From NCBI GenBank assembly GCA_030040525.1, contig JASHTN010000124.1, positions 1 through 24,764 on the forward strand: a DNA stretch of 24,764 nucleotides, in the 5' to 3' direction. Shown piece by piece: positions 16,033-21,743 of the stretch. Origin of the DNA: Gammaproteobacteria bacterium (GTDB taxonomy: Bacteria > Pseudomonadota > Gammaproteobacteria > Steroidobacterales > Steroidobacteraceae). The first letter of the stretch is position 1. Each line of letters begins with the position of its first letter. Position numbers and translations under genes: made by a program. The notes below the pieces were generated by a model. The model worked only from the letters and a program-made list of their open reading frames with translations, had not been told where the DNA came from and made no database searches.

Positions 16033-16494
16033 ATGAAGCGCGATCTACTGCTGCTGCACGAGGCGCTGCTTGATCTGACCGGAGTGCTGAACCAGCCGCA
16101 GCCTGACGCGGCGCTCATTGCATTGGCGGGGGTCGACCTCGACCGAGCTCTGTTCCCGCTCCTGGTTCGCGTCGGACGCAGGGGACCGCTGCCAATTGGT
16201 GAGCTCGCGGAGCTGTCCGGACGGGACTATTCGACCGTCAGCCGGCAGATTTCAAAGCTTGAGAGCTTAGGGCTCGTCGCGCGCCAGGCCGATCGAGCGG
16301 ACGCGCGAATAACGAACGCTGCGATAACGAGGAAGGGGGAGGCCATGACGAGAGCTTTGGACCGAGCCCGCGAGAAGCGCATGAGCTTGTTGCTGGCAGA
16401 GTGGGACGCGGAGGAAATCGCTGACTTGGCACGCCTGCTGCGTAGATTGGCCGATGACGCACTCAGGTTCGTTCGCTCAGATGGAGCACCTTGA
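16033..16494 (+). CDS. MarR-family transcriptional regulator
   Basis: A 153-residue winged-helix protein: GPLPIGELAELSGRDYSTVSRQISKLESLGLVARQADRADARITNAAITRKG covers the helix-turn-helix and wing (about residues 50-105), flanked by N- and C-terminal dimer helices. There is no cysteine anywhere, so thiol oxidation cannot be its signal; a small-molecule ligand, perhaps a quinone or phenolic compound handled by the neighbouring reductase, is more likely. The start has GAGG 6 nt upstream. Its promoter lies in the palindrome shared with the divergent reductase gene. Confidence 0.92.
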   Translation: MKRDLLLLHEALLDLTGVLNQPQPDAALIALAGVDLDRALFPLLVRVGRRGPLPIGELAELSGRDYSTVSRQISKLESLGLVARQADRADARITNAAITRKGEAMTRALDRAREKRMSLLLAEWDAEEIADLARLLRRLADDALRFVRSDGAP

Positions 16495-16509
16495 CGGGGA
16501 GCCTCTACC

Positions 16510-16617
16510 TCAACGTCGCCTGGCTTCCCGTTTCTCACGTTTGGCTGCGCGCTTCTCGTCAAACGTCTTGGCAGGCTTCTTCTTGGCCTCTTTCTTCCGA
16601 TCCATCCCCTTGCTCAT
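16510..16617 (-). CDS. 35-residue Lys/Arg-rich small basic protein
   Basis: A short frame, easily missed. ATG at 16617 is preceded by AGGAGG only 4 nt upstream, the strongest ribosome binding site in the window. The product has 35 residues, of which 10 are Lys and 7 Arg (49%), with Asp/Glu interspersed in the second half; it starts MSKGMDRKKEAKKKPAK and ends in three arginines. I recall similar small basic proteins in proteobacterial genomes, usually annotated as hypothetical, but their function is not known to me. A nucleic-acid or ribosome-associated role is only a guess from charge. It lies downstream of tRNA-Ser on the same strand and converges on marR with 15 bp between stops. Confidence 0.75.
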   Translation of the reverse strand: MSKGMDRKKEAKKKPAKTFDEKRAAKREKREARRR

Positions 16618-16648
16618 ACAGCCTCCTCTCATCGCTTTGCGCGCGAGA

Positions 16649-16675
16649 CGGCACCTGATCAGTATGCTGGTGCCG
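16649..16675. other. 7-bp stem hairpin between tRNA-Ser and the small basic gene
   Basis: CGGCACC (16649-16655) and GGTGCCG (16669-16675) are exactly complementary with a 13-nt loop. No T run follows on either strand, so this is not a standard terminator. It may be a leader structure of the small basic gene or mark the 3' trailer of the tRNA precursor. Confidence 0.4.
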
Positions 16676-16742
16676 ATAGGTTACTCTTCTTCGTGAACGT
16701 ATCGGAGAAAGGTGGATCTCGGATCGCCCGCGCCTATTCTTT

Positions 16743-16832
16743 TGGCGGAGAGGGGGAGATTCGAACTCCCGAGGCCCTTGCGGACCCTCCGGTTTTCAAG
16801 ACCGGTGCAATCAACCGCTCTGCCACCTCTCC
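16743..16832 (-). tRNA. tRNA-Ser (anticodon UGA)
   Basis: On the reverse strand a 90-nt class II tRNA is readable. The acceptor stem GGAGAGG pairs with CCTCTCC, followed by discriminator G and an encoded CCA (16745-16743). The anticodon stem CCGGT/ACCGG closes the loop CTTGAAA with TGA at 16798-16796. A long variable arm follows, typical of serine tRNA, then the T arm GGGAG-TTCGAAT-CTCCC. It reads UCA and other UCN codons. It is charged by the product of serS 1.4 kb away. Confidence 0.97.
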
Positions 16833-16866
16833 GTTCCAGTCAACTCAGTGGCGTACGCGCGTCCGC

Positions 16867-16872
16867 ATTCTA
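16867..16872 (-). promoter_or_regulatory. Possible -10 of the tRNA-Ser gene
   Basis: TAGAAT on the reverse strand (5 of 6 to consensus) would place transcription start near 16860, about 28 nt before the tRNA 5' end. No convincing -35 is seen. Confidence 0.35.
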
Positions 16873-16932
16873 TCAGGCCGCCAACGGCCTCGGCCTGGCA
16901 CCGCTCGACGCTCGTCGGCGTGGACCGGCGCC

Positions 16933-17136
16933 CTACTCGCACTCGTAGAAGGTTTCGCCCTCGGCGCGCGTGGCGACCGCGTGCTTTCCCTGCCGCGCAC
17001 ATACCGCCTCCGCCTGCTCGAGCTCGCGTGCCTCGATCCTCTGCTGCACGCGCGCAGGTGCCGCAGGATCATCCGGCGCCGGAGCATTCACGCAGCCGAC
17101 GATTGCCACCACCAAGCTCGCTGCGATCAGTCGCAT
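16933..17136 (-). CDS. Small predicted lipoprotein, 67 residues
   Basis: MRLIAASLVVAIVG followed by Cys15 is a good lipoprotein signal. The mature part is short and charged with Cys46 and Cys66 (contexts AVCARQGKHAV and FYEC), close to the very end. The gene begins one base after the stop of the ParB-like gene (TGA-C-ATG), with GGGGA about 9 nt before its ATG, so it is clearly the second gene of that operon. It shares the signature CxRQGxxAV plus a final aromatic-x-Cys with the lipoprotein at 12968-13267. Function unknown; the product is probably a membrane-anchored periplasmic protein with one disulfide. Confidence 0.72.
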   Translation of the reverse strand: MRLIAASLVVAIVGCVNAPAPDDPAAPARVQQRIEARELEQAEAVCARQGKHAVATRAEGETFYECE

Positions 17137-17137
17137 G

Positions 17138-17770
17138 TCAAATGTCCCCGACTCTGCGCGGCGCCGATCCCATCGCCGTTCCCTTGTACCCCGGGAGAGC
17201 CGCTGCTTCGGGGGATAGCGCCAGCTTCAAGGCCAGAGTCACACCGTTGTTGAAATCCGCCAGGCTGGGTCCGATCGTGACCCGCGGCCGGAAGAAATCC
17301 GCCCACTGGAACTCCGCGAATGCGGTGGGCGTCTTGTCATAGCCGCCGGCATCGCGAACATAGCCCGCAAGCGAGCGATAGGGGTCGTCGATGAGCTTCT
17401 GCAGGTGATCGGGAATCGCCTCGAAGCCGCACGGCCTGCCGTTCGCATCGACCGGGTGCGCCCAGTTGTTCTGGCTCATCCGCGGCCAGAACAGTGCGAT
17501 CGGGCACTTGGAGAAGTCGTCCTCGATGAAAAAGAACCCCGTGTCGACCTGGGCCTCGCTAGCCGCGCGGCCGAGGTGATGGTGATCGGTGATGTAGAGC
17601 TTGCCATCCGGACCCCAGACCGCCGGGATCGGGTGTGCTTGCATGAAGTCCCGCTGCTCCTTCTTCTTCAGCGCCTCGAGCTTCGCGCGTTTGTCGTGCA
17701 CCTCGATCATGCCCACCGTGACCTGGGTCGGGCGCAGGCGATGGATCTCGACTTCGTGCAGCTTTCCCAT
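17138..17770 (-). CDS. ParB-like family protein (ParBc_2 / ParB-sulfiredoxin fold)
   Basis: A 210-residue protein resembling the ParB-like_2 group: an N-terminal strand-rich part (VEIHRLRPTQVTVGMIEV), then YITDHHHLGRA at 60-69, which matches the conserved acidic/His motif of the ParB/sulfiredoxin fold, then a conserved FFIEDDFS and a C-terminal part rich in aromatic residues. It lacks a helix-turn-helix, so it is not a chromosome-partitioning ParB, and it has no signal peptide. Members of the wider fold act as CTPases, ATPases or nucleases; none of these is shown for this group to my knowledge. It is directly followed by a small lipoprotein gene, a pairing I do not recognise. Confidence 0.78.
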   Translation of the reverse strand: MGKLHEVEIHRLRPTQVTVGMIEVHDKRAKLEALKKKEQRDFMQAHPIPAVWGPDGKLYITDHHHLGRAASEAQVDTGFFFIEDDFSKCPIALFWPRMSQNNWAHPVDANGRPCGFEAIPDHLQKLIDDPYRSLAGYVRDAGGYDKTPTAFAEFQWADFFRPRVTIGPSLADFNNGVTLALKLALSPEAAALPGYKGTAMGSAPRRVGDI

Positions 17771-17969
17771 GGTCCCCGGGAACTTAACTCCCGCTCACGG
17801 CATCGTAACACCGGATAGCACCGCGCCCGAGCGAGCCGCGACAGCCGCGACACACCCCGGCAGGGACGAATCCGTTGGTTTGCAGGACGGAAACGGGGTC
17901 GTAGTGCTTCACGGCGTCGCCGCGGCCGGTGTCTGATACCGCTGCCTGGCTACTCCACGGGGGTCCACC
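17771..17969. other. Gene-free stretch upstream of the ParB-like gene
   Basis: With the weak ORF at 17970-18185 and the serS terminator, this belongs to the 508-bp sparse region between the ParB-like gene and serS. It holds a tandem GCCGCGACA-like repeat near 17840 and presumably the ParB-like promoter, though no clear -35/-10 pair is seen. Open frames crossing it on the minus strand (to 18227) are compositionally irregular and overlap the terminator, so I do not call them. Confidence 0.4.
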
Positions 17970-18185
17970 ATGAGGGTCGCGAACTGGCTGGTGACTGTGC
18001 TCATCAACCTGGCATTCGGTCTCGGGGCAGCTTCCGACCTGGGCACAGCCCGGTCGTCGCCGGCCGCCCCGCCCGCGGCCGTCGCCCACCGGTCCTGCCC
18101 GTTCCTGCATCGGACTACTGCGCCCCACCCTGTCTCGCCGAGTCATTACCTGGCTGTGGTGCGCATGGGCTGGGCCATCGGCTGA
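17970..18185 (+). CDS. Weak candidate small secreted protein, 71 residues
   Basis: ATG at 17970 is preceded by GGGGG about 7 nt upstream. The first 20 residues (MRVANWLVTVLINLAFGLGA) look like a signal peptide or membrane helix; the remainder is Pro/Ala-rich with one cysteine and no recognisable domain. Third positions are G or C at most codons, as in neighbouring genes, but the length and the generic composition make chance possible. It is the only plus-strand gene candidate between marR and trxB. Confidence 0.3.
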   Translation: MRVANWLVTVLINLAFGLGAASDLGTARSSPAAPPAAVAHRSCPFLHRTTAPHPVSPSHYLAVVRMGWAIG

Positions 18186-18197
18186 GGCAGCATCTTC

Positions 18198-18232
18198 GAA
18201 AAACCGGGCGTGCCCCACTCCTAACACGCCCG
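18198..18232 (-). terminator. Rho-independent terminator of serS
   Basis: On the reverse strand CGGGCGTG (18232-18225) and CACGCCCG (18212-18205) form a perfect 8-bp stem with a 12-nt loop, followed at once by GTTTTTC. It lies 46 nt after the serS stop and closes the ftsK-lolA-rarA-serS run. Confidence 0.8.
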
Positions 18233-18233
18233 T

Positions 18234-18270
18234 CGGCCCGTGCGTCCGGCAGCAGCCGGATTCCGGGCCG
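18234..18270. repeat. Two-tier hairpin directly after serS
   Basis: The outer arms CGGCCCG (18234-18240) and CGGGCCG (18264-18270) enclose an inner perfect stem, TCCGGC and GCCGGA, with AGCA loop (18245-18260). On the plus strand it is followed by GTCTTTATT, so it may act as a weak terminator for plus-strand transcription. On the minus strand it precedes the main serS terminator. Confidence 0.55.
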
Positions 18271-18278
18271 GTCTTTAT

Positions 18279-19550
18279 TCAGAGCCGGGTCGTGGCGTCC
18301 ATGTAGGGCTGGAGTGCCACCGGCACCCCAACCGAGCCGTCCTCGTTCTGATAGTTCTCGAGCACGGCCACCAGCGTCCTGCCGACTGCGACTCCCGAGC
18401 CGTTGAGCGTGTGCAGCGGCTCAGGCTTGCCGCCGTCCGGATTGCGCCAGCGCGCCTGCATGCGCCTGGCCTGGAACGCCTCGAAGTTGCTGCACGAGGA
18501 AATTTCCCGATAGCGCTCCTGCGAAGGCAACCAGGCCTCGAGGTCGTAGGTCTTGGCCGAGCCGAAGCCGACGTCGCCGGCGCACAGCGCCACGACGCGG
18601 TACGGGATCTCGAGGCGGCGCAGCACCGCCTCGGCATGCCCGGTCAGCTCCTCGAGCGCAGCGTAGGAATCGGCAGGCCGCACGATCTGCACCAGCTCGA
18701 CCTTGTCGAACTGGTGATTGCGGATCATGCCGCGGGTGTCCTTGCCGGCCGCCCCCGCCTCCGAGCGGAAGCACGGCGTGTGCGCCACCCACTTCAGCGG
18801 CAGTTGTTCGGCAGGCAGGATCTGCCCGCGCACCAGGTTCGTCACCGGCACTTCCGCGGTCGGAATGAGAAAGAAGGACTGCTCGCCGCGTACCGCGAAC
18901 AGATCCTGCTCGAACTTCGGCAGTTGTCCCGTGCCGATGAGCGCCGCCGGCTGCACCAGGTACGGCACGTACACCTCGGTATAGCCGTGTTCGCGGCTGT
19001 GCAGGTCGAGCATGAACTGCGCAAGCGCGCGGTGCAGCCGCGCCACCGTCCCGCGCATGACCACGAAGCGGCTGCCCGAGATGCGTGCGGCAGCCTCGAA
19101 GTCCAGCCCGCCGAGCCGCGCACCGATGTCGACGTGATCGCGCGCGGCAAAGCCGAAGCGCCGCGGCTCGCCCCAGCGCCGCACCTCGAGGTTGGACTGC
19201 TCGTCGCCGCCGTCGGGCACCGAGTCATGCAGCAGGTTCGGCAGATCGAGCTGCCATTGCTCCAGCTCGTTCTGCACGCCGGTGAGCGCGCCCTCGGCGC
19301 GCGCCAGCTCCGAAGTCAGGGCCTCACCGCGCGCGAGCAGTGTGGCTGCATTCTCGCCGCGGCCTTTGGCGGCACCGACCGCTTTCGCGTTGGCGTTGCG
19401 CTCGGCGCGCAGTCGGTCCACCTCCACCGCCCAGGGTTTGCGCTTCTCCTCCAGCGCCTTGAGCGCCGCCACATCGAGCGTGTAGCCGCGGCGCGCCAGA
19501 TTGCGCGCTACGGCCTCCGGATCGGTGCGCAACAGCTTCGGATCGATCAC
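18279..19550 (-). CDS. serS: Seryl-tRNA synthetase
   Basis: A 423-residue class II synthetase, normal length, that charges serine onto tRNA-Ser (and tRNA-Sec where present) in the cytoplasm. The N-terminal coiled-coil arm (about residues 28-100) binds the long variable arm of tRNA-Ser. The serine site TAE is at 231-233, motif 2 FRSEAG...DTRGMIRNHQF at 261-281 and motif 3 GSGVAVGR at 384-391. I chose GTG 19550 (M-IDPKLLRTD), the standard N-terminus; it begins 7 nt after the rarA stop, so translation is probably coupled. It is the last gene of the ftsK-lolA-rarA-serS run, followed by a strong terminator. Confidence 0.98.
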   Translation of the reverse strand: MIDPKLLRTDPEAVARNLARRGYTLDVAALKALEEKRKPWAVEVDRLRAERNANAKAVGAAKGRGENAATLLARGEALTSELARAEGALTGVQNELEQWQLDLPNLLHDSVPDGGDEQSNLEVRRWGEPRRFGFAARDHVDIGARLGGLDFEAAARISGSRFVVMRGTVARLHRALAQFMLDLHSREHGYTEVYVPYLVQPAALIGTGQLPKFEQDLFAVRGEQSFFLIPTAEVPVTNLVRGQILPAEQLPLKWVAHTPCFRSEAGAAGKDTRGMIRNHQFDKVELVQIVRPADSYAALEELTGHAEAVLRRLEIPYRVVALCAGDVGFGSAKTYDLEAWLPSQERYREISSCSNFEAFQARRMQARWRNPDGGKPEPLHTLNGSGVAVGRTLVAVLENYQNEDGSVGVPVALQPYMDATTRL

Positions 19551-19557
19551 TTGACGG

Positions 19558-20901
19558 TCAACCTTTCGAGCCGGGCGCGGCCCGCAGCCGTGCGAGCGCC
19601 TCGCCGATCTTAATCTCGAGCCCGCGCGGCACCGGCCGGTAGTATCGCCGATCCGGCATGCCCTCCGGCAGGTAGCGCTCGCCGGCGGCGAACGCGTCGG
19701 GCTCGTCGTGCGCATAGCGGTAGCCGCGCCCGTAGCCGAGCTCCTTCATCAGCCGCGTCGGCGCGTTGCGCAGCCGCAGCGGCACCTCCAGCGTGCCGAA
19801 TTCGCGCACGTCCGCCATGGCCTCGTCCATGGCGACATACACGGCGTTGCTCTTCGGCGCGCAGGCCAGGTAGACGACGGCCGTTGCAAGCGCGAGCTCG
19901 CCTTCGGGGCTGCCGGAGCGCTCGTAAGCCTCCCAGGCATCGAGCGCCAGCGCGAGAGCCCGCGGGTCGGCGAGCCCGATGTCCTCCGCCGCCATGCGGG
20001 CCGCGCGCCGGGCGATGTAGCGCGGATCGCAACCGCCATCGAGCATTCGGCACAGCCAGTAGAGAGCGCCGTCCGGGTCGGAGCCTCGCACCGCCTTGTG
20101 CAAAGCGGAGATCTGGTCGTAGAACTGCTCGCCACCCTTGTCGAAGCGCCGGTAGCCGCCGCTGGCGACCTCCTGTGCGGCTGCGAGCGTCAGCCGCGGT
20201 GCGGCGGCCGTGCCCTGCGGCGCCGGCACGGGTGTTTCGGCCTCGATCAGGCCGGCGGCGAGCTCCAGCATGTTGAGCGCACGCCGTGCGTCGCCGTCGG
20301 CCGCGCGCGCGATGAGCTCGAGCGCTCCGGGCTCGGCGGCGAGCTGCGCACCGCCGAGGCCCCGCTCCGTGTCCACGAGCGCCGCCTGCTCGAGCGTCAC
20401 CAGGTCCGCCACGCTGAGTGCGCGCAGCACGTATACCCGGGCGCGCGACAGCAAAGCGCTCACCACCTCGAAGGACGGGTTCTCGGTGGTCGCGCCGACG
20501 AAAGTGAGCGTGCCATCCTCGAGAAAGGGCAGAAAGGTATCCTGCTGCGCCTTATTGAAGCGATGCACCTCGTCGAGGAACAGGAGCGTCGGACGGCTCT
20601 CCTGGGCGCGCACCGCGCGCGCCGTCTCGACCGCGGCGCGGATGTCCTTCACCCCCGCCATGACCGCGGACAGGGCGATGAACTGCGCTTTGGAGGCCTG
20701 CGCGATGAGCCGCGCCAGCGTCGTCTTGCCGCTGCCGGGCGGTCCCCAGAAGATCAGCGAGTGCAGCTGCCCGGCCGCGATGCTGGCTGAGAGCGGCTTG
20801 CCCGGACCGAGGATGTGCGGCTGCCCGATGAACTCCTTCAGCGTGCGTGGCCGCATGCGATCCGCGAGCGGTCGCAGCGCGTCGCGCCCGAGGGCGCTCA
20901 T
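19558..20901 (-). CDS. rarA: Replication-associated recombination protein RarA (MgsA), AAA+ ATPase
   Basis: A 447-residue AAA+ protein of the clamp-loader/RuvB clade that acts at stalled replication forks. Walker A GPPGSGKT lies at 53-60, Walker B LLFLDEVHRF at 106-115, sensor 1 in GATTENPS, followed by SALLSRARVYVL and the C-terminal tetramerisation domain with YDQISALHKAVRGSDPDGAL and the conserved LPEGMPDRRYY end. I chose ATG 20901; an in-frame GTG at 20907 is possible. It starts 10 nt after the lolA stop and ends 7 nt before serS, so lolA, rarA and serS form one operon. Confidence 0.97.
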   Translation of the reverse strand: MSALGRDALRPLADRMRPRTLKEFIGQPHILGPGKPLSASIAAGQLHSLIFWGPPGSGKTTLARLIAQASKAQFIALSAVMAGVKDIRAAVETARAVRAQESRPTLLFLDEVHRFNKAQQDTFLPFLEDGTLTFVGATTENPSFEVVSALLSRARVYVLRALSVADLVTLEQAALVDTERGLGGAQLAAEPGALELIARAADGDARRALNMLELAAGLIEAETPVPAPQGTAAAPRLTLAAAQEVASGGYRRFDKGGEQFYDQISALHKAVRGSDPDGALYWLCRMLDGGCDPRYIARRAARMAAEDIGLADPRALALALDAWEAYERSGSPEGELALATAVVYLACAPKSNAVYVAMDEAMADVREFGTLEVPLRLRNAPTRLMKELGYGRGYRYAHDEPDAFAAGERYLPEGMPDRRYYRPVPRGLEIKIGEALARLRAAPGSKG

Positions 20902-20911
20902 CGCCACCGGC

Positions 20912-21634
20912 TCATTTCCGCGGCGTGCCGATCACGTCCGTGCCGGCCGGCGGCGTGAAGCTCACCTCCGCGGGGCTGACCGGACCGTTGCGCTCCACCT
21001 TCTCGAAGATGATGGTGGCAGTCTGGTCGAGCTTGTCCTCGAGAATCATGCGCTTGAGGTCGCCGTGATCGAAGCCGAACAGCGCGTCGCGAAAATCCGC
21101 CTGCGCGCCCTGCGGCTCGACCAGCACCCAGGTGAGTCCCAGGCGCTCGCCGGCGGGGGTGATGTTGAAGTTCTTGCGCACATCGACCGTGCCCGAGAGC
21201 AGCATGGCCGGGGTGGCGGACAGCGCCGCATCCACGGGTTTCACCGTCACCTGCTGCAGGTCGCGGTCCAGGAACCACAGGTTCTTGCCGTCGCAGACCA
21301 TGAGCTGTCCGGCGCTCGGCGCCGCCGCGTCCCCATTGCCGCCACCGTTGTCTGCGACCGGCTGCGGATGAATCTCCCAGCGGAACCTGCCCGGCCGGTC
21401 CACGACCAGCGTGCCCGTGGCGCGATCGATCTCCCGCCCGTGCGGATCGGCGAGCGTCTGCAGGAAGCTCACCCGCAGCGTCCGCAGCTTGTCGAGATAG
21501 GCGTCGAGGGGCGTCGCCTGCTGCGCCGCCGGCGCTGCCGCCGCCGCACTCACTGCGTTCGTCGCCAACGCTCCTGGCACGGCCATGAGCGCCGCCAGGA
21601 GGACTGGTGCGCAGCGCCGCGGACGCGAGCGCAA
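20912..21634 (-). CDS. lolA: Outer-membrane lipoprotein carrier protein LolA
   Basis: LolA shuttles lipoproteins across the periplasm from LolCDE to LolB. The mature domain is readable from PLDAYLDKLRTLRVSFLQTL, with RPGRFRWEI, VCDGKNLWFLDRDLQQVTVKPVDAALSATPAMLLSG and LILVEP/FGFDHGDLKRMILEDKL-like stretches. A Gly/Ala-rich insertion (NGGGNGDAAAPSAG) sits in a surface loop. The start is unclear. The signal peptide (RSRPRRCAPVLLAALMAVPGALA) has no ATG or GTG before it; TTG at 21634 gives 240 residues and a complete signal, while ATG 21586 would cut the signal in half. No ribosome binding site precedes either. TTG 21634 lies inside one arm of the palindromic element at 21622-21733. Confidence 0.9.
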   Translation of the reverse strand: MRSRPRRCAPVLLAALMAVPGALATNAVSAAAAAPAAQQATPLDAYLDKLRTLRVSFLQTLADPHGREIDRATGTLVVDRPGRFRWEIHPQPVADNGGGNGDAAAPSAGQLMVCDGKNLWFLDRDLQQVTVKPVDAALSATPAMLLSGTVDVRKNFNITPAGERLGLTWVLVEPQGAQADFRDALFGFDHGDLKRMILEDKLDQTATIIFEKVERNGPVSPAEVSFTPPAGTDVIGTPRK

Positions 21635-21733
21635 AAGGTCATTCGCGGGGGCGTGTGCGCCAGGGATGGCGCACCCGCAGCCTCCATGGACGGATTCACG
21701 GCGTCCCCGAGAATGACGTTTTGCGCTCGCGTC
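21622..21733. repeat. 112-bp MITE/REP-like palindromic element between ftsK and lolA
   Basis: Two 29-bp arms, 21622-21650 and 21705-21733, are inverted copies with 27 of 29 matches; they carry GACGCGAGCGCAAAA and then GTCATTC. The 54-bp centre holds a nested perfect stem, GTGCGCC/GGCGCAC (21655-21661 and 21668-21674), and a TCCATGGA palindrome. The element fills nearly the whole gap between the ftsK stop (21744) and lolA and overlaps the first lolA codons. No transposase is encoded. Confidence 0.8.
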
Positions 21734-21743
21734 TGACACTGCG

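Noticed and set aside
16743..16832. tRNA-Ser as an integration site of an island
   Set aside because: I found no duplicate of the tRNA 3' end and no integrase gene in the window; only the position and codon use hint at insertion.
17784..18227. 147-codon minus-strand frame between the ParB-like gene and serS
   Set aside because: It begins inside the serS terminator, has no ribosome site and no recognisable features.
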